Shown here in pieces: positions 43,669 to 52,057 of a stretch of 64,000 nucleotides of DNA. The position numbers and the translations under genes are program-made. Below the pieces are notes generated by a model, which saw nothing but the letters and a program-made list of their open reading frames with translations, made no database searches and had not been told where the DNA came from. This DNA comes from Acidicapsa acidisoli (lineage in GTDB: Bacteria; Acidobacteriota; Terriglobia; Terriglobales; Acidobacteriaceae). The stretch covers positions 558,001-622,000 of the forward strand of contig NZ_JAGSYI010000002.1 in the NCBI RefSeq assembly GCF_025685625.1. The letters are read 5' to 3'. Numbering within the stretch: the stretch's first letter is position 1; each line of letters begins with the position of its first letter.

Positions 43669-44664
43669 GATTTATTCCTTTCGCTTACGTGGTAGAGTTT
43701 GGCTGTTGTACATGTGCAACGGCCGTCTGCCAATTCGAGACAGTTGGCCCCACAGTACTCCTAAGTGGAATCGGGGCATTCCTAACAGCTCGGGAGTGAT
43801 AGGCCTCCCGATGTTAAGTGACCGAAAAGCCCTGTTTTATTCCCAATCTTTTGAAATACCGAAGTAAGCCTCTTCAGAGGCCGATCCGGCGGCGGCATTC
43901 GCCGAGCCAGCGTTCCAGCTCCGACAGAAGGAACGGGGAGGCCGAGCATATGCCGGGAGGCCTGCTTCGGTTAAGATCCATAATCGCCAGTACCTGCAAC
44001 AGTTCAGTAGTGGGGTGCGAAAAGACCTTCACTCTCACTTGTCGCGCCGGATCGAACTGACCGTCCGTAAAAATGCTCGATTCACCGCAAAGATCAAATG
44101 AATAGTGGCTCTTCGGTTTTTTGGGGTAGAGAATGCCGGGCCAGGATCTGGGTTATGCTTTTCTTGCTTCCAACCTTGAGCGGAGTGGAGATTTAATGTC
44201 TGTTGATGTTTGTGACTTCAATCCTTGTTCCTTGCCATCTCTCGACAATAATCCCCAATCACTCCTCGCATCGTCCAAGTGCAAATGCTTATACGGCATA
44301 AGGTTTGTCTATACCACTGCTTTCGAAATCTCTCTACCACGCAGGCACGTTGGTTTTGCTATCAAATAATCCTTCGCGACGAAGAGTCCTGCCGTGAAGT
44401 GCTCCCCTTATCATTCCTGTCACAACAGAGAGTCGTCGAAATATTGAAGTACCGGTCGGTCCGGGTGACTTTTTGTGGCGGCAACGAGAACGGCACTTCA
44501 CTCCAGGAAACCGAATATAGTGCATTCGCATTCTCAACGCATGTACCATCGCCGAGTATCAAATCGAGTTGATTTGAGTTCGAGAAGCGTTTCGGCCTGT
44601 TCACGGAAATCGACATCCATGTAGGTCATTTGTCAAGAAGAAGCACGAAGTCTCTCTGCGCGCT
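43669..44664. other. 1-kb gene-free region between GT1 and amidohydrolase genes
   Basis: I find no convincing gene or RNA in almost 1 kb. Short open frames (78-97 codons) have no recognisable motif and no ribosome site. A TCGGGAG/CTCCCGA small hairpin lies near 43789-43811. It may be a decayed gene, or may hold a small RNA not visible by eye. Confidence 0.4.
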
Positions 44665-45909
44665 TTATTTCTCTGCGTAGATGACCTGCCCGCCTCGTAT
44701 CGTGTAGCGAACTTGTGAAAATGCTGAAGAGTTCTGAGCCGGGTCAGCGCTCAGAATCACAAGATCGGCATCCAATCCTTTCGCTATGCGTCCGCTGCGA
44801 GTGGAGTAGCCGAAGCGCTGAGCGGGGTTCGTAGTGAGGGAAGCCAGAATCTCCTGAAAACTCATCCCGGCGCGGGACATCCACTTGAATTCTTCGGAGG
44901 TGTCGAACTGCTGAATGTAGCCAACATCGGTGCCGAAGAGAACTTGCCCTCCTGCTCGCGAGAAAGCCTCCAGTTGCTGGGCCGCTCTGCTCATCCCCTT
45001 CTCGACATCGTCCGGTGAGGCATTGCCCTTTTTGGATTCGACGTCCCAAAGGGTGAGCGTCGGAGTAAGAGCCATGTGAGCAGCCGCCAGCCGCTGAGCG
45101 AAAGACGCACTCCAAAGCTCGTCGCTGGGAGTGGTGTGGGCCAGGATATCGACCCCGCTCTGAATCGCGACCTCGATTCCTTGATTATTGGAAACATGGG
45201 CAAACACAGGTTTGCCAGCACTGTGGGCCTCGGAGACAATCACCTGGGCGAGGTCTAAAGGCATAGTCAAGATCTCATCGCGCTCGATCGAATTCGCAAA
45301 AATCTTAATGCCATCCGCGCCGTCGCCAATCTGCTGGCGCACTCGCTCCTTGGCTTGCGCCGTTGATTCCACCTCCGGAATGCTGATGTGATTGGCTTCG
45401 AGGAACCCTTTGACGTAAATCGGCGTTCCACCTTTCACCCAAAAGGGCTCGCCGACTGAGAGAATCCGCGGTCCTTTCACGTCGCCGCTTTCTATGCGAT
45501 GGCGGATGAGATTGGTGTTCTGGAGCACAGAAGCGATGTCAAAGACGGTAGTGAATCCCCACCGTGTAAGCATCTGTTGAAGTTGTGACGAGATCTGCCC
45601 GGAGGAGAGATTTTCGGCATGAAGCAGCCCTGGCAAAAGGATGTGCACGTGGCTGTTCCAGAAGCCGGCAGTCACGACGAGACCCTTGCAGTCGATTACG
45701 GTCGTACCGCGTGGGACTTTGATCTCTGCAATCGGTCCAACCGATAGAACGCGGCCGCTGTGTACAAGGATCGTGCCGATTTCGATAGGTGGCTCAGATG
45801 GGGACAGATAAATCTTTGCACCAACCAGGGCCAGATCGGACGCGTGGCTTTGGAAAGTTGCAAAAAATGCCAGAACCAGAAGGATAGGTAGCGTCAGTCT
45901 AAGTCGCAT
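44665..45909 (-). CDS. Secreted amidohydrolase family protein
   Basis: The 414-aa protein has a signal peptide (LTLPILLVLAFFATFQSHA). The amidohydrolase fold shows the H-x-H metal motif in WNSHVHI near residue 95, the DGIKIFAN segment (possible carbamylated Lys), VFAHVSN and ILAHTTPS (ligand His), and FGTDVGYI (catalytic Asp), followed by TTNPAQRFGYSTRSGRIAKG and LDADLVILSADP. This is the imidazolonepropionase/prolidase-like subgroup, often secreted in Acidobacteriota as peptidase-like or Xaa-Pro-type hydrolase. The substrate cannot be given. It is divergent from aroA, whose gene starts about 110 bp away. Confidence 0.87.
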   Translation of the reverse strand: MRLRLTLPILLVLAFFATFQSHASDLALVGAKIYLSPSEPPIEIGTILVHSGRVLSVGPIAEIKVPRGTTVIDCKGLVVTAGFWNSHVHILLPGLLHAENLSSGQISSQLQQMLTRWGFTTVFDIASVLQNTNLIRHRIESGDVKGPRILSVGEPFWVKGGTPIYVKGFLEANHISIPEVESTAQAKERVRQQIGDGADGIKIFANSIERDEILTMPLDLAQVIVSEAHSAGKPVFAHVSNNQGIEVAIQSGVDILAHTTPSDELWSASFAQRLAAAHMALTPTLTLWDVESKKGNASPDDVEKGMSRAAQQLEAFSRAGGQVLFGTDVGYIQQFDTSEEFKWMSRAGMSFQEILASLTTNPAQRFGYSTRSGRIAKGLDADLVILSADPAQNSSAFSQVRYTIRGGQVIYAEK

Positions 45910-46106
45910 CTTTAGAACATACGACCTAAGCTCAAAAATTGTTCCGAAGTGTCTTTAGGAATGATCACTTTGCCATGCGTGATTGAACTTAAGAACGCTC
46001 ATTCCATAATTCGATCGTCGTGGCATTCCCGTCTCTTCGCCGCCCACAATTCTTCGCTAAACTGAAGAGTCATACCAAAATCATCCGCAATCCTCCGGAG
46101 CTTGTC

Positions 46107-47408
46107 TTGCACACCGCCACAGAAGAACGCCTCATCCGTCCCGCCAAAAACATCTACGGCAGCCTGCGCCTTCCCGGCGACAAGTCCATCAGCCACCGCT
46201 ACGGAATGCTCGCCGCCTTCGCCGAAGGCACCTCGCGCTTCACCAACTTCTCCACCGGAGCCGACTGCGCCTCCACGCTGGCCTGCATGAGCGCCCTCGG
46301 CGCACAGGTCAACCGCCGCGAAGACGGCACGGTAGAAGTCACCGGCGTAGCAGGCAAGGTCAACCAGCCCTCCAGCGAGTTAGACTGCGGCAACTCCGGC
46401 AGCACCATGCGCATGATCTCCGGATTGCTCTCCGCTCAGCAAGGCGAATTCACACTCATCGGCGACGAATCGCTCTCGCGCCGCCCCATGAAGCGCATCC
46501 AGCTTCCTCTCGAATCGATGGGCGCCAGACTCACGCTAACTGAAGGCCACGCGCCCATCCACATCCACGGCTCGCAGCTCAAGGCCATCGACTACACCCC
46601 GCCAGTTCCCAGCGCCCAGGTCAAAACTTGCGTTCTCCTCGCCGGTCTGCAAACCCCGGGCACCACCACCGTCCGCGAAAGCATCCGCACCCGCGACCAC
46701 AGCGAACTGGCTCTCCGAGCCTTCGGTGCCAACGTCGAGCGCAGTGTCGACTCCGTCTCCATCACCGGCCCGCAAACCCTCAAGGCCATCGAAGCAGCCG
46801 TCCCCGGAGACATCTCCTCCGCCGCATTCTTCCTCTGCGCCGCCGCGCTCTTCCCCGGCTCGCAACTCCTGCTCGACTCACTCGGCCTGAATCCCACCCG
46901 CGCCACGCTCCTCGACGTCCTGACCTCACTGGGCGTCCAGGTGGCCGTCCTAAATCTCGAAGACAAGCACTCCGAACTCGTCGGTACCGTGCAGATCACC
47001 GCGCCACCCGAAGGCCTCGGCAGCACCTCAGTCACCGGCTCCCTGGCTGCCCAACTCATCGACGAACTGCCCGTCCTGGCCACCATCGCACCCTACACTC
47101 GCGGCGGCATCCGCATCCGCGACGCCAAAGAGCTGCGCGTCAAAGAGTCCGACCGCATCGCCTTGGTCGTTCAGAACCTCCGCGCCATGGGAGCCGAAGT
47201 CACCGAGCACGAAGACGGCATGGACGTCCCCGGTGGCCAGCAACTCCACGGAGCCACCATCGACTCAGGCGGCGACCATCGTATCGCCATGGCCTTCAGC
47301 GTAGCCGCCCTCCGCGCCACCGGAGACTCACTCATCCGAGGCTCAGAATCCGCCGCCATCAGCTTCCCCGAATTCTTCGACCTGCTGGACTTCATAGCGG
47401 AACGATAG
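46107..47408 (+). CDS. aroA: 3-phosphoshikimate 1-carboxyvinyltransferase (EPSP synthase)
   Basis: The enzyme transfers enolpyruvate from PEP to shikimate 3-phosphate in aromatic amino acid synthesis. It carries SLRLPGDKSISHRYGMLAA near the N terminus, LDCGNSGSTMRMISGLL (Gly kept at the glyphosate-affecting position), ESLSRRPMKRIQLPLE, PAQVKTCVLLAGLQ-type block and the late RVKESDRIALVVQNL and DHRIAMAFSVAAL. The start is open: GTG at 46020 gives 462 aa, but TTG at 46107, with GGAG 6 bases upstream, gives 433 aa, close to the usual size, and is used here. Its stop is followed by a strong hairpin shared with the TolC gene. Confidence 0.93.
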   Translation: MHTATEERLIRPAKNIYGSLRLPGDKSISHRYGMLAAFAEGTSRFTNFSTGADCASTLACMSALGAQVNRREDGTVEVTGVAGKVNQPSSELDCGNSGSTMRMISGLLSAQQGEFTLIGDESLSRRPMKRIQLPLESMGARLTLTEGHAPIHIHGSQLKAIDYTPPVPSAQVKTCVLLAGLQTPGTTTVRESIRTRDHSELALRAFGANVERSVDSVSITGPQTLKAIEAAVPGDISSAAFFLCAAALFPGSQLLLDSLGLNPTRATLLDVLTSLGVQVAVLNLEDKHSELVGTVQITAPPEGLGSTSVTGSLAAQLIDELPVLATIAPYTRGGIRIRDAKELRVKESDRIALVVQNLRAMGAEVTEHEDGMDVPGGQQLHGATIDSGGDHRIAMAFSVAALRATGDSLIRGSESAAISFPEFFDLLDFIAER

Positions 47409-47442
47409 CCAGATCAGCTCCATCCCAACTTCAGAACAAACA

Positions 47443-47480
47443 GAAAGGCCCGGCGCCGAAATCTCGGCTGCCGGGCCTTC
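47443..47480. terminator. Bidirectional terminator between aroA and the TolC-type gene
   Basis: The arms AAGGCCCGGC (47445-47454) and GCCGGGCCTT (47470-47479) are perfect over 10 bp, with an inner GCCG/CGGC pair. It lies between convergent genes. A TTCCCTTC tail follows on the + strand and a TTTCTG tail on the - strand, so it can work both ways. Confidence 0.8.
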
Positions 47481-47508
47481 CCTTCTGCGGGGAGAACACT
47501 ATTTCATT

Positions 47509-49650
47509 CTACTGATTCGCTGGCGGCGCAGGCAACGTAGGCTCATTTCCCGGCTTAGCCGGTTCCAGTCCGGGAATCACCGGAACTTCCTTCACCACCC
47601 CCGTCGCAGCATCTCCGAGGCTGATGCCGTAGTGCTGTAAGGTTGTCGCGAGCAACTGATAGAGCAGCGCGCGATCCTTCGCATACGCGGCCTTGGCCGA
47701 GATCAAGCTGTTCTCCGCCGTCGCCAGATTGCGCGACTGCTGCAAGACTAGCGCCGTCGTCGAAGCTCCCAGGTGGAGCTTCTTCTGCTCCGCATCCAGG
47801 CTCTGCGCGTTGTACCGCTGAGACGCCTCCGCAGCCAGCACAGCGGCCCGATCGTTCGTCAACGCAAACTGCTGATTGACCACCTGCATGCGAATCTCGG
47901 TGTAAAGCTGCTCCAGCCGTAACTGCGCCTGCCGGTATTCAATCAAGGACCGAGACCGATCCGCCTGCGCCGTACGATTCCTCAGCGGAACATTCAGCGT
48001 AAAGCCCGCACCCTTATCCGGCGCCGAGTTGTTGAAGAGATTCTGCAGCACTGTTCCATAACCCGACGCGGGAAAGGATCCGGGAGCATACGGCCCACCC
48101 GTCGCGAAATTGAGGGCTTCCGGACTCTGCGCACCGCCCAGAGCACTCGAGTTATAGAAAGCGAAACCATTGAGCTGAGGCAGCAGCCCGTTCTTTGTCG
48201 CCTTCAGCGTGATCTCATCCTTCTTCAGCGAGAGCACAGCCTGTTCCAGCTCCGGCCTCTGCTGAAAGGCCGTCTTCGCCAGATCATCCGCCGACTGCTT
48301 TTCTTCCGGCAGCTCTTCCAGGCTCACCCGGTCCGTCGGAATCACCGGCGCGGCGATGAGCGCCGGCTCGTTCAGATTCCGTGCAATCGCCTGCTTGATG
48401 ATCAACTGCTGATAATTCAGGTTGCTCTGCGAACTGATGAGCGCCTGCTCATCCGAAGCGACCGCTGAATCCGCTGTCACCACATCCAACGGAGCCATTG
48501 TGCCAATCTCAAGCTGCTTGCGGTCGTCCGCCGCAACCTTGCGGGTCTGCTCGATCGCCCGTTCCTTTGCCTGCAAGTCCTCGTACGAGCTCACCAGCGC
48601 CCAGTAGATGTTCTCCACCTGGTTGACCGTATAAAGAATCTGCTGCCGGAAGGCTGAATCGGTAATTCGCCGGTCAAAGATCGCTTCCTGGATATATCGT
48701 TTGTTCACCCATGTCCCAGCCCCGTAGAGGAACGGCTGAATGAGCTTAGCCTGGAAGCTCGAAGACAACTGAGGACTGTAATCGACAAACGGGTTGTCCG
48801 TCGTCTGCCGGCTATTACTAAGGGACACCTGCAGATTGGCGCCCGTTCGAAACCCCTGATAATAACTGAAGTTGTATTGGTCGGTATTGGTAGTAAGCGT
48901 GGTCTTGCCACCCGAAAACAAGGTGTTTGGCTGCGGAGCCGATGCCCGCTCCAACTGGATCGTTCCCGTCAGATAAGGATCGAAGTTCGCCGGCGCCGGA
49001 CCCGCACCGTCCGTCGAAACCACCAGACCCGATGCCCCGGTAGCAGCGCCGGCAGTCGTGCCACCTGGGCCGCCGCCGATCGTCAAGGTAGACGAGCTGC
49101 CGCCCAGCGTGTTGGTCAACAGACCCGAATTGACGCCACGAAAGAGGGAACCAGCCTTGGTGCGCAGAATATCCGTGTCGGCGATATCCAGGTTGTACCG
49201 GGCAATCGCCAGATCGTAGTTGTTTTCGAGCGCCAGAGTGATCGCGTCGCTCAGGCTCAGGTAAATCTTCCCGTTCTTCACCAGGTCCGAAAGCCGCAGG
49301 GAATTCATGAAATTCGCTGGCGGAACATCCGTTCCCTGAAAAATCTTGATCGGATTGGGAAACGGATTGTGTCCTTTGCTGAAGTCCTTGGCCGTATCCC
49401 GCAGGAAGAGCGGTTCTGTGCTCACTGGCGCCGGAGCAGCCGGCACCTCCGTAAGCACCTTGTCCCCAGCCTGCGGAGAGGTCTGCTGGGCGATCCCTGG
49501 TGGCATCGCGGTCGTCAGACTCAGCAGCACCACAGCAGCGGCGCGCAAATTTCCAGTGGTGCCGCTGCGGCTCTTGCCGCGAGATGCTGTGACATTCTCC
49601 ATTTGCTTGCTTTTCTCCTGCGCTAATTCAAGATTCCGGTACAAATGCAT
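47509..49650 (-). CDS. TolC-family outer membrane channel protein
   Basis: The 713-aa protein has an N-terminal signal peptide (LRAAAVVLLSLTTAMPPGIAQ after about 50 residues) and two outer membrane efflux (OEP) domains: the first around 160-420 (ALENNYDLAIARYNLDIADT, TDQYNFSYYQGFRTGANL), the second to the C terminus (VLSLKKDEITLKATKNGLLP, RSLIEYRQAQLRLEQLYTEI). Long helices with regular Leu/Ala spacing match the TolC tunnel. It is longer than E. coli TolC owing to an extra Gly/Thr/Ser-rich stretch near 185-230 and a Pro-rich tail. The start at 49650 follows GGAGAGGATTC; the next ATG at 49602 has a weaker site. No inner membrane pump is next to it. Confidence 0.87.
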   Translation of the reverse strand: MHLYRNLELAQEKSKQMENVTASRGKSRSGTTGNLRAAAVVLLSLTTAMPPGIAQQTSPQAGDKVLTEVPAAPAPVSTEPLFLRDTAKDFSKGHNPFPNPIKIFQGTDVPPANFMNSLRLSDLVKNGKIYLSLSDAITLALENNYDLAIARYNLDIADTDILRTKAGSLFRGVNSGLLTNTLGGSSSTLTIGGGPGGTTAGAATGASGLVVSTDGAGPAPANFDPYLTGTIQLERASAPQPNTLFSGGKTTLTTNTDQYNFSYYQGFRTGANLQVSLSNSRQTTDNPFVDYSPQLSSSFQAKLIQPFLYGAGTWVNKRYIQEAIFDRRITDSAFRQQILYTVNQVENIYWALVSSYEDLQAKERAIEQTRKVAADDRKQLEIGTMAPLDVVTADSAVASDEQALISSQSNLNYQQLIIKQAIARNLNEPALIAAPVIPTDRVSLEELPEEKQSADDLAKTAFQQRPELEQAVLSLKKDEITLKATKNGLLPQLNGFAFYNSSALGGAQSPEALNFATGGPYAPGSFPASGYGTVLQNLFNNSAPDKGAGFTLNVPLRNRTAQADRSRSLIEYRQAQLRLEQLYTEIRMQVVNQQFALTNDRAAVLAAEASQRYNAQSLDAEQKKLHLGASTTALVLQQSRNLATAENSLISAKAAYAKDRALLYQLLATTLQHYGISLGDAATGVVKEVPVIPGLEPAKPGNEPTLPAPPANQ

Positions 49651-50085
49651 GAATCCTCTCCACCTATCTCTGTGCCAGATCGAATGCTGCACATCCAGAC
49701 TCACCAGTCAACCCGCCGGACGCACTTTCTACACACTTGCGCCACGAACCGGGAACCTGTCGAGTAATCCTGTTTCTGCTACGAATCGGATACGTCAGGC
49801 GGAGCAAATTCGTTCCCGCAAACACCTGCAAACGCTCGGAGGACACACCTCACGCATCTCGAAAATCACATGGCTCCGTCCCGCCCCATCAAACCTTGCC
49901 GGAAGCCACCTTGTTTTGGACAGAAAAACTGAGTATATCCCAGCCCCAGGAACAGCCCGGTCAGTCCGACTTGCCCGATGCGGTATCCTCAGCCAAGCGG
50001 ATACCCCAGATTCGAATCGAATTCGATTCGAAGACGATTCCTGAAGACGATTCTTGAATCAGGGTTCCCTTCCTTAGACGAACCA
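49651..50085. other. Divergent promoter region of the TolC-type gene and truA
   Basis: 435 bp without a recognisable gene. It contains the 22-bp palindrome at 50011-50032 and a 13-bp direct repeat (GAAGACGATTCCT at 50030, GAAGACGATTCTT at 50043), both just upstream of truA. Confidence 0.5.
50011..50032. promoter_or_regulatory. Perfect 22-bp palindrome upstream of truA
   Basis: The half-site TTCGAATCGAA is followed by its exact reverse complement, centred on the EcoRI-like GAATTC at 50019-50024. It ends 53 bp before the truA ATG. A dimeric regulator site is the natural reading, but no regulator is known. Confidence 0.7.
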
Positions 50086-50901
50086 ATGCAGAACTGGAAG
50101 CTGACCCTCACCTACGACGGCACCAACTATTACGGATGGCAGGTCCAACCCGGCCTTCCCACCATTCAGGGCGAGCTTCAAGCCGCCATCCAGCGAGTGC
50201 TCAGCAGTTCCTGGGGCGAAGCTCCTCTGCCGCAAGGCTCCGGTCGGACCGATGCCGGCGTCCATGCCCTCGGTCAGGTCGCCAGCTTCGAGCTCGGCGC
50301 ACCCATTCCGCCAGAAAACCTCCAGCGCGCCCTCAACCGCACCCTCCCAGCAGCCATCCGCGTTCTCGATGCCCAAATCGTCCATGCCGCCTTCCACGCG
50401 CGGCACGGCGCCCTAGCCAAGACCTACGAATACCGCATCTTCCGAGGCCAGCTTTGCTCGCCGTTTCTCGCGCCCTACATCCACCACTGCCGCTGGCCTC
50501 TCGATTTCGACGCCATCCAGGATGCAGCCAACGCAATCATCGGGGAACATGACTTCCTCAGCCTTGCGGCCAGCGATCCCGACCTCACTCTCCGAGGCGA
50601 AGAAGAACCCGAAGGCGATACCAGTATCCCAACCCGCTCCACGATCCGCACTATCTTCTCTTCCGAATGGACCGAATCTCCCGGCGAACTACTTGTCTAC
50701 CGCGTCCGAGGCAATGGATTCCTCCATCACATGGTCCGCAACCTCGTCGGCACCATGCTCGAAATCGGCCGCGGCCAGTTCCCTGCCGGCTCCATGCCCG
50801 CAATCCTCGCAGCCCGTTCCCGCTCCATCGCGGGACCCACCGCCCCAGCCCGTGGCCTGTTCCTGCATTCCGTCGAATATCCAGAAGAATCTCTGCTATA
50901 A
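50086..50901 (+). CDS. truA: tRNA pseudouridine(38-40) synthase
   Basis: The 271-aa cytoplasmic enzyme converts U38-U40 in the tRNA anticodon stem to pseudouridine. The first strand is LTLTYDGTNYYGWQVQPGLP, and the catalytic Asp lies in GSGRTDAGVHALGQVASFE near residue 52. Further blocks are AFHARHGALAKTYEYRI, IGEHDFLSLAAS and GFLHHMVRNLVGTMLEIGRG, ending near usual length. The start at 50086 is chosen as MQNWKLTLTYDG begins the fold at once; the in-frame upstream extension from 49978 crosses the palindrome and has no similarity. The VOC gene follows at 58 bp on the same strand, separated by the 14-bp triple repeat. Confidence 0.95.
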   Translation: MQNWKLTLTYDGTNYYGWQVQPGLPTIQGELQAAIQRVLSSSWGEAPLPQGSGRTDAGVHALGQVASFELGAPIPPENLQRALNRTLPAAIRVLDAQIVHAAFHARHGALAKTYEYRIFRGQLCSPFLAPYIHHCRWPLDFDAIQDAANAIIGEHDFLSLAASDPDLTLRGEEEPEGDTSIPTRSTIRTIFSSEWTESPGELLVYRVRGNGFLHHMVRNLVGTMLEIGRGQFPAGSMPAILAARSRSIAGPTAPARGLFLHSVEYPEESLL

Positions 50902-50933
50902 CGAATCTGCTATGACGAATCCGAAATAACGAG
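50892..50933. repeat. Three tandem 14-bp repeats at the truA stop
   Basis: TCTGCTATAACGAA, TCTGCTATGACGAA and TCCGAAATAACGAG lie end to end from 50892 to 50933, with decreasing similarity. The first contains the truA stop codon (TAA). They fill the short gap before the VOC gene. Confidence 0.75.
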
Positions 50934-50959
50934 TCTCTGTTCCGAGGAGGCGAGAAATC

Positions 50960-51319
50960 ATGCCCAACCCCGTCGTCCACTTCGAAATCGGCTGCCGCGA
51001 CCGCGAAAAGTCCACTGCCTTCTACCAGCAGCTCTTCGACTGGGAGATGACATCCGGCCCAATGAGCACCGACATCCGCACCGACGCGGAAAACGCCGTC
51101 GCGCAGGCCATCGGAGGCCACATCGTCAGCCTCGGCCACGAGCCCTTCCATTACACCAACTTCTACGTCGGCGTCAGCAACGCAGCCGAATACCTCGCCA
51201 GAGCCGAAGCCCTCGGAGGCAAAACCCTCGTCCCACCCATCAAGCTCCCCAACGGCAGCACCTTCGCCTGGTTCTCCGATATTGACGGCAACACTGTCGG
51301 TCTTCTCTCCCAAGAATAA
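50960..51319 (+). CDS. VOC-superfamily protein (CFP-30B-like)
   Basis: The 119-aa protein starts MPNPVVHFEIGCRDREKSTA followed by FYQQLFDWEM, typical of the glyoxalase subgroup with a two-strand motif F-Y-x-x-x-F-G/D-W. The second module includes NFYVGVSNAAEYLARAEALG and ends in SDIDGNTVGLLSQ, where Asp and Gly are the family's late motif. It is likely a single-domain metal-binding dimer of unknown substrate. GGAGGCGAGAAATC precedes the ATG. It follows truA at 58 bp, but a functional link is not expected. Confidence 0.83.
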   Translation: MPNPVVHFEIGCRDREKSTAFYQQLFDWEMTSGPMSTDIRTDAENAVAQAIGGHIVSLGHEPFHYTNFYVGVSNAAEYLARAEALGGKTLVPPIKLPNGSTFAWFSDIDGNTVGLLSQE

Positions 51320-51387
51320 GCCAGAATCTCGCGTGTTACTTTAATTTACATACATAACATCAAGATAACGCTCCACTTGCTAATTAA

Positions 51388-51930
51388 CTACCGCCTCTCC
51401 CTCTCAGCTTCCAGCAGCTTCTCCCAGTTCCACATTCCACTCGTTGTCTCCTTCGAGAGCGGAAATCCCAACTGATGCGCCAGCATGCACACCTGTCCGC
51501 GATGGTGAGCTTCATGAGAAAGCATGTAGCAAAGCATCTCCGGACCCACCGGCCACGGTTTCGCCCAACCGTCTCTCCAAAATGTCTCGACCCGTCCTCC
51601 GCCATCGCCAAATGCTTCCGCCAGCATCTCCGAACAGCGAGCAGCGCTCTCAGCCAATCCGGCACGGGCCTCTTCCGGCGTGCAATGCGCCCGGTTGAGC
51701 TGTGCCGGAACGCCCAGATGCGAAGCCGTAAGCCTCACCCACTTCGTGCGGACGTTGTGCACATGCGTGAAGATCGCCGCAATAGTGCGGACTTTACCTG
51801 GCGGTTTCGCCCTCCACACAGCAGGATCAAGGTGTTCAATCAGAATCTGATTCATCCGCTCATTCATGCCAAAGATCTGAACCGCCGCCTGGCCAAATTG
51901 AGAGGAGGGCTTATATCCAGTAGCATCCAC
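51388..51930 (-). CDS. DinB-family protein
   Basis: The 180-aa cytoplasmic protein is a four-helix-bundle DinB member. Metal-ligand His candidates are in FTHVHNVRTKWVRL (helix 2) and SHEAHHRGQVCMLAHQLG (helix 4), the usual His triad positions. Such proteins include thiol S-transferases (bacillithiol or mycothiol type) and damage-induced proteins of unknown activity. Nothing in the sequence shows which. The gene is convergent with the VOC gene and divergent from the M20 peptidase, with 127 bp between starts. Confidence 0.83.
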   Translation of the reverse strand: MDATGYKPSSQFGQAAVQIFGMNERMNQILIEHLDPAVWRAKPPGKVRTIAAIFTHVHNVRTKWVRLTASHLGVPAQLNRAHCTPEEARAGLAESAARCSEMLAEAFGDGGGRVETFWRDGWAKPWPVGPEMLCYMLSHEAHHRGQVCMLAHQLGFPLSKETTSGMWNWEKLLEAERERR

Positions 51931-52057
51931 GGCTCGTCACTCCTAAACCAATACCCGGCTGGAACTTGACCAATATTACCCCCGGTCCGTCCGCAAAGCC
52001 GCATCAAAGCAGGTCAAACCCATCCCCGCCCATACCTGCTAGCCTGAAAGTACAGAT

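Noticed and set aside
43818-44572. Three overlapping short open frames of 78-97 codons
   Set aside because: They have no ribosome sites, no motif and no consistent codon use.
42355-46019. GT1 glycosyltransferase plus amidohydrolase as a secondary-metabolite cluster
   Set aside because: There are no synthase or tailoring genes, and the two genes are separated by 1 kb and a strong terminator lies after GT1.
46628-47515. 295-codon + strand frame inside aroA
   Set aside because: Its Arg/Pro/His-rich composition marks a +1 shadow of aroA; no motif is present.
49978-50085. N-terminal extension of TruA
   Set aside because: It would cross the 22-bp palindrome and adds residues absent from the family.
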